Assembly (NCBI GenBank): GCA_965222125.1
Contig: CBDCTC010000005.1
Span: forward strand, 1 to 64,000
Reading direction: 5' to 3'
Length of the DNA: 64,000 nucleotides
Source of the DNA: CAZENU01 sp965222125
GTDB lineage: Bacteria > Chloroflexota > Dehalococcoidia > Lucifugimonadales > CAZENU01
Shown here: positions 28,201-35,776 of the stretch, one piece after another
Position numbering within the stretch: the first letter of the stretch is position 1
How the letters are laid out: every line of letters starts with the position of its first letter
Translations under genes and position numbers: made by a program
The notes under the pieces: model-generated
The model's database searches: none
The model's input: only the letters and a program-made list of their open reading frames with translations
What the model was told of the DNA's origin: nothing

Positions 28201-30656
28201 CCAGACGCACGGTTGACGCCTACGCTCCCGTCGGCACGGCCGTGGGCGCCCCGGTCACGGCGACCGTCTCCGCCGGCATGGCAGGGCCCTTCTATAGCGT
28301 CTACACCAGGTCGTCGCCTTTCACCGTGGACCGGCTGACCGGTCAACTGAGGACTGCCAGGAAGCTGGGGCCCGCGGACGAGTACACCATCCAACTGCTC
28401 GCTACGGACGGAAAGGGCAGGCTCGACGTTATCGGGGTCATCATCACGGTAACCGGAGGCCGCGCCAACAGGGACCCGGTCTTCCGGGAAGGCGCCTCGG
28501 CGACCCGCAGCGTGGTGGCGGGGTCCTCGCGGGGCGTCCGCGTGGGCAGGCCCGTCACGGCTACCGACCCGGATGGCGACGCCCTCTTCTACATGGTCAG
28601 TGGAACGGACTCCAGCCACTTCAGCATCGGCAGCGGGAGCGGCCAGATCAAAGTCGGCAGGCCCCTGACCAAGAGCTCGTATTCGTTCGAGGTGGTCGTG
28701 GGCGACCTCAAGGGCGGAGTGGACGTCCTCGACATCACCATCACCGTCACCGCCGTGGACGCGCCGCCGGTGGCGACGACGCCCACACCGACGCCAAACC
28801 GCGCGCCGTCCTTCGACGAGGGCGCCGGCGCCAGCCGCAGCGTGGCGGAGAACACGCCGGCGGGCAGGAACATCGGCCTGCCCCTGGCGGCCACCGACCC
28901 CGACAGCGACTCGCTGACCTACGCGCTGGGCGGAACGGACTCCGGCCACTTCGTTCTCTCCGGCAACCGGCTGCGCACCAGCGGGGCCCTGGACTACGAG
29001 GGGGTCAAGAACTCCTACGCGGTGACCGTGACCGTGAGCGACGGCCGCGGCGGGACGGACAGCATCGACGTGACCATCACCGTCACCAACGTGGACGAGG
29101 CGCCGGTGGTGGCCCCGACGCCGGCCAACCGCGCGCCGTCCTTCGACGAGGGCGCCGGCGCCAGCCGCAGCGTGGCAGAGAACACGCCGGCCGGGACCGA
29201 CATCGGCCTGCCCCTGGCGGCCACCGACCCCGACAGCGACTCGCTGACCTACGCGCTGGGCGGCGCCGACTCCGGCCACTTCGCCCTCTCCGACAACCAG
29301 CTGCGCACCAGCGGCGCCCTGGACTACGAGGGGGTCAAGAACTCCTACGCGGTGACCGTGACCGTGAGCGACGGCCGCGGCGGGACGGACACCATCGCCG
29401 TGACCATCACTGTCACCAACGTGAACGAGGCGCCGGTGGTGGCCCCGCCGCCGGCCAACCGCGCGCCGTCCTTCGACGAGGGCGCCAGCGCCAGCCGCAG
29501 CGTGGCAGAGAACACGCCGGCCGGGACCGACATCGGCCTGCCCCTGGCGGCCACCGACCCCGACGGCGACTCGCTGACCTACGCGCTGAGCGGAACGGAC
29601 TCCGGCCACTTCGCTCTCTCCGGCAACCAACTGCGGACCAGCGGGGACTATGCGGGGGTCAAGAGCTCCTACTCGGTCACCGTGTACGTCTCCGACGGCC
29701 GCGGCGGGACGGACAGCATCGACGTGACCGTCACCGTCATCAACGTGGACGAGGCGCCGGTGGAGCCGACGCCGCAGGCCAACCGCGCCCCGTCCTTCGA
29801 CGAGGGCGCCAACACGACGCGCAGCGTGGCGGAGAACACGGAGGCCGGCCAAGACATCGGCCTCCCCCTGGCGGCCACCGATCCCGACAGCGACTCGCTG
29901 ACCTACGCGCTGAGCGGCGCCGACTCCGGCCACTTCGCCCTCTCCGGCAACCGGCTCCAGACCAGCGGAGCGCTGGACTACGAGGGCCAGAACTCCTATT
30001 CGGTGACCGTGAACGTGAGCGACGGGAATGGCGGCTCGGACACCACCGCCGTGACCATCACCGTCACCAACGTGAACGAGCCGCCGGGCGCGCTCCCGGG
30101 CTTAGCGGTGTTTGAAGAGGTCAACGGGATACGGGTCTCCTGGTCCGCGCCGGACATGACGGGAAAGCCGCCCATCACCGGCTACGACGTACAGTACAAG
30201 TTGGTCACGGCCACTGACTGGAACGATCACTCCCACAGCGGCACAGGCACAACGATCCAGGGCCTCACCGCCGGTTCCACGTACAACGTGCGGGTGCGGG
30301 CCAAGAACGATGAGGGGAACAGCGTCTGGGCCCGCGCACAGACCACGCCCACGGCGCCGCCGGTTACGCCCGTGCCGCCGGGCGCAATCACTAACCTCGA
30401 GGTGACCCCAGGGTGGTCCAAACTGGGGCTCACCTGGAACATGCCGGACATGACGGGCAAACCGCCCATCACCCACTATGAGGTGCAGTACAAGCTGAGC
30501 ATCGACAAATACTGGGGTGATTTCCCCCACGACAGCACGGTCAGGAGGGTCACGATTGACTTCCTCGGCGGAGGCCTCTCCTATGACGTGCGGGTGCGGG
30601 CCGTCAACTCCGCGGGGAGTAGCGACTGGGTGTCATCGAGCGGCACGACCAAGTAG
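19284..30656 (+). CDS. Giant secreted GLUG/cadherin/Fn3 surface protein
   Basis: 3790 residues. Residues 1-41 are a basic leader (MKLAQLLAKPAVSALLRRRR, then eight Pro from the poly-C tract). Residues about 42-76 form a signal peptide with hydrophobic LIALLALALALGGLLL and cleavage after VWAQA. Then come two blocks of VSTLAQLNAIRW/GLUG motifs (VGGLVG...SYATG; about 230-345 and 610-740), eight near-identical 112-residue cadherin-like repeats (about 847-1734), and some fourteen more divergent cadherin repeats (TRSVAENTxAG, ATDxD, LDYE, DGxGGTDS). Five Fn3 domains lie at about 1862, 2309, 2629, 3599 and 3700. No LPXTG, transmembrane anchor or sorting domain is visible at the C-terminus (VSSSGTTK). 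Likely a calcium-binding adhesin at the cell surface. An alternative start ATG 19407 would begin directly at the signal peptide and bypass the tract; ATG 19284 is preferred because its surroundings are conserved at 14364. Confidence 0.88.
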   Translation: MKLAQLLAKPAVSALLRRRRFSTPPPPPPPPFLRAGSSGWPMSVAAGGLARFGLIALLALALALGGLLLSSASPVWAQAVDYDTDDNGLIEVSTLAQLNAIRWDLNGDGTADAGANQATNQASYAAAFSNAAVGMGCAVTCIGYELDADLDFDENGDGQMTAAGDPTYWDGSAGWNPIGHAGSPFSAGTIFEGNGHTISHLFINRQSTDSVGLFRGLKGTVRNLALEDVYVAGQDTVGALVGLNEGAVYWSYVTGEVAGRDMVGGLVGDNGWRDGKSKNNGHIGGSYSLATVRGSNEHVGGLTGRNNEGSVIIASYARGVVTGNDAVGGLVGTSYRSEIRYSYAVATMSRGRRHHPLQGRSARDTVIGSYGDESVFGMAVTRDGQTTAALQGTTSATGIYIDWQPLDVDGDGTLEAPWDFGTNSEYPALKVDWNGDNTPTAAEFGAQPRTLVDYDSDDDGLIEVTTLAQLRVIRWDGSGDGAPHPARATPYALAFPHAKAGIMGCPTTTADADDNDCTGYELEANLDFDENGDGQMTAAGDPTYWNGGAGWDPINLYGAVFEGNGHTISNLFINRPTEDTGVGLFEGVHNEGVIRNLGLVDADSTGGSAVGTLAGYLRGTVKLSYATGRVHAHGRYVGGLVGVQDTPGLVSQTYAAVSVSASMVIVRDNSGVLISGRDVGGLVGRAMGRVEASYATGSVSGRAVVGGLVGWLTGGTVEASYSRGRVEGSQNSGGLVGWRRGSTTVTDSYWDTTTSGMATSVGGGVGKTTSDLQSPTQTNGYAGIYATWNLDLDGDTNSDDDPWDFGTASQYPALKADFNRDSVKSAVDGDFGRQPRSAPAVANGAPTFGVVGPYTPDENQTAVGTIPVATDPDAGATLTYEMMMGAGDGDHALFTFVPGTRVLTFKTAPNFENPPLSKTTYTVKIRVRDSLNAGGTADTGWDDTVTVTINLQNVNEAPAFGVVGPYTPDENQTAVGTIPVATDPDAGATLTYQMMEGAGDGDHALFTFVPGTRVLTFKTAPNFENPPLSKTTYTVKIRVRDSLNAGGTADTGWDDTVTVTINLQNVNEAPAFGVVGPYTPDENQTAVGTIPVATDPDAGATLTYQMMEGAGDGDHALFTFVPGTRVLTFKTAPNFENPPLSKTTYTVKIRVRDSLNAGGTADTGWDDTVTVTINLQNVNEAPAFGVVGPYTPDENQTAVGTIPVATDPDAGATLTYQMMEGAGDGDHALFTFVPGTRVLTFKAAPNYEATPTKTTYTVKIRVRDSLNAGGTADTGWDDTVTVTINLQNVNEAPAFGVVGPYTPDENQTAVGTIPQATDPENDSLTYEMMSGAGDGDHALFTFVPGTRVLTFKTAPNFENPPLSKTTYTVKIRVRDSLNAGGTADTGWDDTVTVTINLQNVNEAPAFGVVGPYTPDENQTAVGTIPVATDPDAGATLTYQMMEGAGDGDHALFTFVPGTRVLTFKTAPNFENPPLSKTTYTVKIRVRDSLNAGGTADTGWDDTVTVTINLQNVNEAPAFGVVGPYTPDENQTAVGTIPVATDPDAGATLTYQMMEGAGDGDHALFTFVPGTRVLTFKTAPNFENPPLSKTTYTVKIRVRDSLNAGGTADTGWDDTVTVTINLQNVNEAPAFGVVGPYTPDENQTAVGTIPVATDPDAGATLTYQMLTTTGDHALFTFNATTRALTFNDAPNFEAKDSYTVSIQVRDSLNAGGTADTGWDDTVTVTINLQDVNEEPEFMSAATTDVDGNLVPAAPIATDTRSFREDAAADAAIGAPVAATDPDTEVDPLDTLTYALAASGDHASFAIDTATGQLKTKAGVTYDYEAKDTYTVTVTVHDGKNAAAAVDATVDDTITVTINVTDALERWTPPTGLNIDVVTLANRIRVIWTAPAAADNTGKPALTGYKVEWRQKRTASAAWAPDWVDFPRTGLGVMNDITTYTVTAADGTTTTYTVATGGGRINEVRVCSLNTDGAKSTDSPKAEQCGSWNGNALPAFTEGTKASRSVAENTPANTNIGNPIAAADSDAGDTLVYSMTQGTHSAKFTIDTATGQLKTKDPLDHETAGSYDVYVKVNDGNNGIDGIMVTITVTDVNEPPAFDDGAGPTTRSVSEGAAAGDAIGDPVEATDPDTKADPLDTLTYALDTTTGDHANFEIDTGTGQLKVKDALDYETKSSYTVTVQVRDSLSAAGVADTVWDDTIVVNISVGDVNEAPVFTAGAGPLNRSVAENAGANANVGLPVPATDVDDGDSVTLSLSGTGANLFSISSTGQIKAKASLDYETAVSYAITVTATDTSSATDTILVNISVTDVDEPPTAPTGVAAGGIANGLRVTWTAPVMTNKPTLDGYDVEYSLRTSADGVNPVTWGPAATSAIGVVKAYEITGLTPDSTYRVRVRAENGEGKGTWSSYVNGVPNEPPLINAAPSFSDGASTTRSVAENTAAGTAIGNPLTATDADAGDTLVYAIDATTGDHAHFAIDSATGQLKAKGALDYESGTISYSITVTVSDGNGGTDSIDVTITVTNVNEKPAFPAGAQTLTPNENQTAAGTVTAATDPEGDTLTYRMLPDTGDDDSFNFNAGTRTLTFKTAPDFEAKDTYTVSIQVKDSKNAAGTASLTWDATVVVTVDVQDVSERPSAPTGLGVLAAANGLRVSWTAPDMTGKPPVTGYKLHYSRRDFAAGPGQWGNWVDHAHAGTGTSTTITGLTAGDTYRVQVRAANDDGDGSWTSPDTGVPTAPPVSNAVPVFTDGASTTRSVAENTAAGTNIGLPIAATDADAGDTLVYAIDATTGDHGHFAIDWASGQLKTKSALDYESNNRYTVVVTVSDGNGGTDSITVTIDVTDVANETPGVVPPPANRAPSFDEGASAGRSVAENTPAGRNIGLPLAATDPDSDPLTYALGGTDSGHFALAGNQLRTSGALDYEGVKNSYLVTVTVSDGRGGTDTIAVTITVTNVDDTPTVTPTPVAPTGTLAFDKVGVARRTVDAYAPVGTAVGAPVTATVSAGMAGPFYSVYTRSSPFTVDRLTGQLRTARKLGPADEYTIQLLATDGKGRLDVIGVIITVTGGRANRDPVFREGASATRSVVAGSSRGVRVGRPVTATDPDGDALFYMVSGTDSSHFSIGSGSGQIKVGRPLTKSSYSFEVVVGDLKGGVDVLDITITVTAVDAPPVATTPTPTPNRAPSFDEGAGASRSVAENTPAGRNIGLPLAATDPDSDSLTYALGGTDSGHFVLSGNRLRTSGALDYEGVKNSYAVTVTVSDGRGGTDSIDVTITVTNVDEAPVVAPTPANRAPSFDEGAGASRSVAENTPAGTDIGLPLAATDPDSDSLTYALGGADSGHFALSDNQLRTSGALDYEGVKNSYAVTVTVSDGRGGTDTIAVTITVTNVNEAPVVAPPPANRAPSFDEGASASRSVAENTPAGTDIGLPLAATDPDGDSLTYALSGTDSGHFALSGNQLRTSGDYAGVKSSYSVTVYVSDGRGGTDSIDVTVTVINVDEAPVEPTPQANRAPSFDEGANTTRSVAENTEAGQDIGLPLAATDPDSDSLTYALSGADSGHFALSGNRLQTSGALDYEGQNSYSVTVNVSDGNGGSDTTAVTITVTNVNEPPGALPGLAVFEEVNGIRVSWSAPDMTGKPPITGYDVQYKLVTATDWNDHSHSGTGTTIQGLTAGSTYNVRVRAKNDEGNSVWARAQTTPTAPPVTPVPPGAITNLEVTPGWSKLGLTWNMPDMTGKPPITHYEVQYKLSIDKYWGDFPHDSTVRRVTIDFLGGGLSYDVRVRAVNSAGSSDWVSSSGTTK
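19351..19375 (+). repeat. Homopolymer run of 25 C in the giant gene
   Basis: Twenty-five consecutive C bases between the start codon (19284) and the signal peptide. In the present length the frame is open (Thr-Pro8-Phe). Gain or loss of one or two C would shift the frame before the signal peptide. Runs this long are unstable by slipped-strand mispairing. Confidence 0.9.
21825..24488 (+). repeat. Eight tandem 336-bp cadherin-encoding repeats
   Basis: Units start at 21825, 22161, 22497, 22833, 23166, 23499, 23835 and 24171 with TTCGGGGTTGTCGGGCCGTA. Spacing is 336 bp, with two units of 333 and a last one of 318. Most units are identical over hundreds of bases; unit 4 has a variant end (ATPTKTTYT for NPPLSKTTYT), unit 5 a variant start (QATDPENDSLTYEM) and unit 8 is more divergent. 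The near-identity implies recent expansion or gene conversion. Confidence 0.92.
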
Positions 30657-30964
30657 CGGGGCCGCGAAATAGCTGGAGTTCGACGAGGGCAGGCCGCCCC
30701 GCTGGGTGCGCCCAGGGGGGTGCCTGCCGCGCGGAAGGTTGGGGGCCTGTCACAGCGATGGGCCCCAACGACAGGGTTCGTTCGAGAAGGCCACTGCCTA
30801 TCCGTCGCAGGCAATTCTACCGCCCACGAATAGCGCGGTTTTATAGCGTTGCAGAGTGCTGCAACTCAACCTCCAACTCAAGAGTTCGTAGTTCAGTGCC
30901 CCCAGTCCCACTTCTACCGTACAATCCCCCAGATCGCTCTCTCCTTGACGATATACCTACTGTG
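30657..30964. other. Intergenic, no gene seen
   Basis: The 308 bp after the giant gene show no supported coding frame. They contain a GC-rich imperfect inverted repeat (GGCCGCCCC...GGGGGGTGCC region, about 30690-30725) that could act as a terminator, without a U-run. Confidence 0.4.
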
Positions 30965-31124
30965 GTGAACCGTTTTGGCATAATCACCGTACTCCAGACG
31001 GAAACGTTCCGGCGGTGGCTGCGCAGGCTGTGGGACAAAGAGGCGTTCCGCCAGATCGTCGCCCGGTTAGACGTTGTCTGAGCGGGGTGAACGACGTCAA
31101 CCATTCTTGCCGGTTGCGCGACAA

Positions 31125-31913
31125 TCATTTTTGCCGGTCTGACGCCTTGTCTGTCTGACGATTCTGGGCCGCGTTGGTCCTATAGCTCGGCAGGTCGAAC
31201 TCCAGGATCACAGAGTGGTGGACGATCCTGTCTATCGCCGCCGCGGTCGCCATCGGGTTTGCAAACACCTTCTCCCACTCGCTGAACACAAGGTTGGAGG
31301 TGATGCCCAGAGACCTGCGCTCGTAGCGCTCTGCTATCAGGGTGAACAGCACCTCGGACTCGTCGGCTCCCTGCGGCAGGTAACCCAGATCGTCGATCAC
31401 CAGCAGGTCGAAGTTGTCGAGCTTCCTGAGCATCCTGGGCAGTTCCAGGTCCCGCTTGGCTGCCAGCATGTCCTGCACCAGACGGTAAGCTGGGATGAAC
31501 AGGACCGAGCGGCCGGACTCAACCAGCCTGTGCCCTATGGCGCACATGGCATGGGTCTTGCCCGTGCCGGGCATCCCGAACGCCAGCACGTTGACGCCAC
31601 GGTCGACGAAGTCCCCCTCACCGAGTCTCTTGATCTGCTGTCTGAGCTGCACCGGGGTCCTGTCGTGCTCGAAGGTGTCCCAGGTCTTGCCGGCAGGCAG
31701 CTTCGATGCCCTCCTCAGACGGTCCACCCGTCTGAGCCGCCTGTCCTCTGCTTCCTGCTCCATCACCTCCACCAGGGTCACGAGAGCGTCGGCATGACCG
31801 GCCTGACTGAACCTGCCTACGGTCTCGGCCGCCAGGGTGGGCAGCTTGAACTGCCTGCACAGCTCCCTGACACGTTCTGCTACCGCGCTCGGTGTGTGAG
31901 TGTCTACCATCAT
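31125..31913 (-). CDS. istB: IS21 helper ATPase IstB
   Basis: 262 residues. Walker A GMPGTGKTHAM, Walker B FDLLVIDDLGYLPQG, and RRSLGITSNLVFSEWEKVF as in the other IstB of this window. Intact, and overlaps the istA stop by 4 nt (translational coupling). The C-terminal tail (NAAQNRQTDKASDRQK) differs from element no. 1. Confidence 0.93.
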   Translation of the reverse strand: MMVDTHTPSAVAERVRELCRQFKLPTLAAETVGRFSQAGHADALVTLVEVMEQEAEDRRLRRVDRLRRASKLPAGKTWDTFEHDRTPVQLRQQIKRLGEGDFVDRGVNVLAFGMPGTGKTHAMCAIGHRLVESGRSVLFIPAYRLVQDMLAAKRDLELPRMLRKLDNFDLLVIDDLGYLPQGADESEVLFTLIAERYERRSLGITSNLVFSEWEKVFANPMATAAAIDRIVHHSVILEFDLPSYRTNAAQNRQTDKASDRQK

Positions 31914-33424
31914 CGTGCACCTCCCACCAGCAGCCGGTCGTACACACCGAGATCCACTGTCCCTGACAGCTTCAGGTCCGGCACCGGAGGCGGAGCAGGC
32001 GCAGACAGCCTGCGCACCATCGCGTAGTCGAAGCTCAGGCCCGACTCAAGCAGTCGCTTCAGCGCCCTGTCCACCTTGGACTCCATGGTTGTCGCAGCCA
32101 GGTGCAGGATCCTCACGTACTCCACGTCGGCACGCTCTCCTCTCCAGCCACGCAAAGCGTCATAGGCAAGCCTGAACGTGTGAGTCGGGAACATTTGCTC
32201 CCTGAAGCGATAGCGGGCGAACGCACCTGGCTTGCGCACCAGTGATCCGATAATGTGACGGTAGTCGATCCGCGCTTCACCTGTGCCGTGTACCCGCTCC
32301 ATGCTCTCGGCGAGATGCCCCTTGTAGTACACCTCGACGTGATCGGCGTACAGCCTGACGTCAACTACCATACCTATCAGTCTCGATGGCACCGAATACG
32401 TCCGGTTCGACACCCTGATCGTGCTCCACCTGCGCACTCTGACACGGTAGTTGGCGTACTCGGGGACCGGCGCTGGTGGAAGCGGCCGCAGATGGCGACG
32501 CTCTGTCTTGAGCTTGGAGCTCACCAGCCTGTTGCGCCGGTCGACGACTCCTCTGACGAACTCCCTGTACTCTTCCTCGGACTCGAAGTCACGGCTTCCC
32601 CTGAGTATCAGGGCCTGGTCAACGGCGTTCTTGAGACGGCGGTGTCTCTGCTCGACCACGCCGTTCTCATGCGACGACCTCGGGTTGGTCCTGGTGGCCT
32701 CCACTCCGTAGTGAGCCAGTACCGCCTCGTAACTGGCGTTCACGGCACGGCCCCTGCTGTCCCTCAACTCGTGTGTGGCAGCGGACAAGTTGTCCGTGCG
32801 CACCACCCTCGGCACGCCTCCCAGCTCCCATAGCGCTCCCTGCAGTCCCTTCACCAACGCCACGAACGTCTCTCCGAAGCACACCTCGGCATAACTCCAT
32901 CCTGAGTGGCTCAACGCGAGATGGAACAGCAGGTGACGGAAGGGCTCCCCGCATATGGTCACCCCAAGCCCCGAGCAGTGTGTGAAGTCCACCTGTGCCT
33001 CCCGACCGGGCGGATGTTCCTGCTGGAAGTACACCTCCCTGTCGGGCCCGTGAAGTGCCCTGTAGTCGCGGATCCGGCGCTGCAACGTCCTCAGTTGGGA
33101 GTTGCCGAACCTGCCGGGGTGTCTCTCGTCGAGCCACTCGAGAATGGTTGTCGCAGAGAGTTCACCCTCTGGATCGGAACGCAGCAGCGGCACGACCTCA
33201 CTCTCCCACACGTCCGCGAACGGGTCCGGTCTGCTTCTCCATCTTCGCCTGGCCTTCTTCCTCTCCGACGGCAGCGCTCCACCCTGCCACTTCCTTGCCG
33301 ATCTCTCGCTCATGGCGGCTGATGCCGCCGCTCCCTGCTGTGTCTTTCCTTCCATTAGCTTCTGCCTCAGTAGAACTACCTGTTGATCCGTGATCAATCT
33401 GGCACCTCCTGGGTACCAGATCAT
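31910..33424 (-). CDS. istA: IS21 transposase IstA
   Basis: 504 residues. Contains the N-terminal helix-turn-helix (AAASAAMSERSARKWQGGAL), catalytic Asp in VDFTHCSGLGVTI, Asp in VVRTDNLSAATHEL and Glu in SSHENGVVEQRHRR. The start lies upstream of LITDQQVVLLRQKLMEGKTQ; the first ten residues (MIWYPGGARL) may be untranslated, since GGAGGTGCCAGATTG offers a TTG start equivalent to element no. 1. Intact and probably active. Confidence 0.92.
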   Translation of the reverse strand: MIWYPGGARLITDQQVVLLRQKLMEGKTQQGAAASAAMSERSARKWQGGALPSERKKARRRWRSRPDPFADVWESEVVPLLRSDPEGELSATTILEWLDERHPGRFGNSQLRTLQRRIRDYRALHGPDREVYFQQEHPPGREAQVDFTHCSGLGVTICGEPFRHLLFHLALSHSGWSYAEVCFGETFVALVKGLQGALWELGGVPRVVRTDNLSAATHELRDSRGRAVNASYEAVLAHYGVEATRTNPRSSHENGVVEQRHRRLKNAVDQALILRGSRDFESEEEYREFVRGVVDRRNRLVSSKLKTERRHLRPLPPAPVPEYANYRVRVRRWSTIRVSNRTYSVPSRLIGMVVDVRLYADHVEVYYKGHLAESMERVHGTGEARIDYRHIIGSLVRKPGAFARYRFREQMFPTHTFRLAYDALRGWRGERADVEYVRILHLAATTMESKVDRALKRLLESGLSFDYAMVRRLSAPAPPPVPDLKLSGTVDLGVYDRLLVGGAR

Positions 33425-33680
33425 CCCATCTACGGACCGGCAAGAATGGCTGTCGTCACCGGCAGAAATGATTGTCGTTGTTCACGGGGCGCCTTGGGGA
33501 TGCAAGGACGGTGAGGGGGTGGTGTGTCGGAGCTGCGGATACACTACGGACCTGGCTATCGGCTCTACTTCATCCGACGGGGCGCCGAGGTGATCGTGCT
33601 GCTGTGTGGCGGTCAAAAGGACGGCCAACGGCGGGACATCGAGCGAGCCAAGCAGATGGCGGCCAAAATGGAAGGATTGA

Positions 33681-34004
33681 ATGCTTGAGAAACTGACGGA
33701 GTTTGACGCGGCGGACTATATTCAGACCGAGGAGGATGCTCGACGGCATCTTGAGCTATGCGCAGAGGCGGACCCTGGCGATGGCAGCGCCATCCGCGCT
33801 GCACTGGGCACGATTGCCCGTGCCCAGAACATGAGTGGTCTGGCCCGTGATGTTGGGCTCAACCGCGGAGGCCTCTACAAGGCGCTATCCGAAGATGGCA
33901 ACCCGTCCTTTGCCACGGTCATCAGGGTCGTGGGCGCGCTGGGGCTGCGGCTGCGGATCGAAGCTGTAGAGAAACCTTTACGGCAAGAGCAACCCAGCGC
34001 CTAG
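33681..34004 (+). CDS. HigA-like antitoxin (orphaned)
   Basis: 107 residues. MLEKLTEFDAADYIQTEEDA, then IRAALGTIARAQNMSGLARD and VGLNRGGLYKALSEDGNPSF form a helix-turn-helix of the addiction-module antidote family, with VIRVVGALGLRLRIEAV at the end. The ATG overlaps the toxin stop region. The antitoxin is complete while its toxin is interrupted, so it could only act as a regulator or as an antidote to toxins encoded elsewhere. Confidence 0.88.
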   Translation: MLEKLTEFDAADYIQTEEDARRHLELCAEADPGDGSAIRAALGTIARAQNMSGLARDVGLNRGGLYKALSEDGNPSFATVIRVVGALGLRLRIEAVEKPLRQEQPSA

Positions 34005-34096
34005 CTGCGACAGTCCAAACCCAGGGTCACCGCCAAGAAGCCCGTCTCGCTTTGCCAGGGATTACAGCGTCACCTCCCACCGAAAAGTTCGCAGTA

Positions 34097-35776
34097 GAGC
34101 CTGTCCCAGAAGTGGAAATTGCGGATAGGGGGAGCGGATAGAGGTCGGAGGGTTCGCTGAAAGGCCCTGGCCTGAGCGGTTAGGACAGGCGACGGAGCGA
34201 TGGGTCAGCTGCTGTCATCACTGCAGGTCAGAAGACGGGACGAGGCTCCGGGCCATTAAATAGACCGATCAAGGGGCTGGAGCGCCACACCCGACAGAGA
34301 GTACGCAGGTTGAAGGCGGTGGCCAACATAGTCCACTCGGCCGCCACGTTGGCGAGACCGCGCAGCAGAAACCTCCGTGCCCTCTGTTGCTCCTTGATGA
34401 TCCCGAAGACAGGCTCGACCAGCTGCTTTCTCAGCTTGTACGCCTCTCTAGCTGTTGAGGTGGACATCCAGGCACGATGACGGCGCAGCACTGCGTCGTG
34501 CGGCCCTATCGCTAAGCTCCGCCCAATCTCCTTGGCCCTGGTACAGGCTCTGAAGGCTGGGCATGCCTGACAGACAGCGCCGGAAGCCCGGTACAGTCGC
34601 AACGGGACTCCGTTCGCGTGCTGTATACGAACGAACTTGAGCGTCTGTCCCTGCGGACACGTAAAGCTGTCGCTCGGCTCGTTGTAGGTGAATTGGTCCT
34701 TGTGATATGGGTCTTTGAGGAACCGTTGCCGTGACTCGGACACCACCACCTGCTGACCTCGACGGGTGCACTCTGCCAGGTGACTTGCGGCGAAATATCC
34801 GGCGTCGGCCAACGTCATCTGTGCTCTTGTCCCGGTCGTCTCTTCGGCCTGCTCGACCATCGGAACCAGCAGGGCATTGTCATTGGCCGCATCCACCACG
34901 TCCACGGCGGTGACCAACATGCCGGTCGCTCCCCCATCCGTCTCTGTGGGTGAGACCATAGCCTGAGCGTTGTAGCCAGCCACGATGCCTTGCCTACCCT
35001 TCATCAGCCTGGCGTCTGGGTCGGTCAGGTTGATGCGCTTGTGGCGCTTCTGACTCGCAAGATCGTCCATCGCCTGCCTCACCTGCTCTCTCAAGACCTC
35101 CTTGTCAGCCAATTCCTCAGGCAGATGGGCAACAGCAGTGTCTTCTCCCGCTTCGTTCTGAGCCTCAAGGTCGGTTATCGCCCGCTCCAACCGATCCAAT
35201 AGCCCTCTCAGCCCCTCGGCATCGTAGCTCCTGTTCACTGACGCGTTGGCGACCACCTTCGTACCATCCACCGCCTGAACCGCCAGATCCACCAACTTCA
35301 TGGCCACCGCCGTACGCACCGTACGCTCGAACAGCTTCCTCATGGCCTGCCGATGCCCTCTGTAGAACCTCCACAGGGTGTTGTGGTCAGGATGCTGCCA
35401 CCCGGTCAGCCACAGGTACGGTATCTGGTCCCGGCAGGCCGCCTCCAGCTTCCGGCACGAGCGCACCCCGGTCATGAAGCCGTACAGCCACACGCTCAAC
35501 AGCGCACGTGGATGGTAGGCTGGCGCTCCCAGCACCTCCCCGTCTATCTTCACCCCAAGCTCCCCCCAGTCCTCCCGGTCCAAAGCGTCAACGAACTCGG
35601 CCACGAACCGCGCCGGATGGTCCAGCGGCAACAACTCGTCAAGCGTCGGCGGCAACATCCACATCTGCTCTCGGCCCATCGGTCGAAGCGGCATCTCAAT
35701 ATCTCCCACCTTGATGTCGCTTCAAACGTACACCTGACCCATACTCAATGCCAACCCAGACTTGTGAGACAGGCTC
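34097..35776 (-). mobile_element. IS1182-family element
   Basis: 1680 bp. Inverted ends GAGCCTGTCCCAGAAG at 34097 and the inverse of GAGCCTGTCTCACAAG at 35776, flanked by AGTA on both sides (34093-34096, 35777-35780). One transposase gene on the minus strand. Confidence 0.85.
34228..35694 (-). CDS. IS1182-family transposase
   Basis: 488 residues. DUF772-type N-terminus (MWMLPPTLDELLPLDHPARF), catalytic Asp in VQAVDGTKVVANASVNRSYD, VDVVDAANDNALLVPMVEQA and MTLADAGYFAASHL (second Asp), a Cys cluster (CPQGQTLK, CQACPAFRACTR) and the Glu in QLVEPVFGIIKEQQRARRFLLRG. ATG 35694 is preferred because AAGGTGGGA lies about ten bases upstream; a GTG at 35709 is also in frame. Intact. Confidence 0.9.
   Translation of the reverse strand: MPLRPMGREQMWMLPPTLDELLPLDHPARFVAEFVDALDREDWGELGVKIDGEVLGAPAYHPRALLSVWLYGFMTGVRSCRKLEAACRDQIPYLWLTGWQHPDHNTLWRFYRGHRQAMRKLFERTVRTAVAMKLVDLAVQAVDGTKVVANASVNRSYDAEGLRGLLDRLERAITDLEAQNEAGEDTAVAHLPEELADKEVLREQVRQAMDDLASQKRHKRINLTDPDARLMKGRQGIVAGYNAQAMVSPTETDGGATGMLVTAVDVVDAANDNALLVPMVEQAEETTGTRAQMTLADAGYFAASHLAECTRRGQQVVVSESRQRFLKDPYHKDQFTYNEPSDSFTCPQGQTLKFVRIQHANGVPLRLYRASGAVCQACPAFRACTRAKEIGRSLAIGPHDAVLRRHRAWMSTSTAREAYKLRKQLVEPVFGIIKEQQRARRFLLRGLANVAAEWTMLATAFNLRTLCRVWRSSPLIGLFNGPEPRPVF

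Larger units (their letters stand above)
31088..33484 (-). mobile_element. IS21-family element no. 2
   Basis: 2397 bp. Ends TGAACGACGTCAACCATT at 31088 and the inverse of TGAACAACGACAATCATT at 33484, each with a second internal copy ending TTGCCGG. A 5-bp duplication CGGGG flanks it (31083-31087 and 33485-33489). Carries istA and istB on the minus strand. Related to, but clearly diverged from, element no. 1. Confidence 0.93.
30965..33688 (+). pseudogene. HigB/RelE-type toxin gene, split by IS21
   Basis: Two pieces of one phage Gp49-like/RelE toxin. 30965-31078 reads VNRFGIITVLQTETFRRWLR and LWDKEAFRQIVARLDVV. 33485-33688 reads RLGDARTV and, one base out of phase, GGVSELRIHYGPGYRLYFIR, EVIVLLCGGQKDGQRRDIER, AKQMAAKMEGLNA. 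Besides the IS21 insertion (31088-33484) there is an in-frame TGA at 31079-31081 and an extra base in a GGGGG run near 33514-33518, so the toxin is doubly dead. The 3' end overlaps the antitoxin start at 33681, the normal higB-higA order. These toxins are ribosome-dependent mRNA endonucleases. Confidence 0.82.

Noticed and set aside
27918..29933. Minus-strand open frame of 671 codons
   Set aside because: Antisense to the second half of the giant gene and made of Val/Gly/Arg repeats mirroring the cadherin units.
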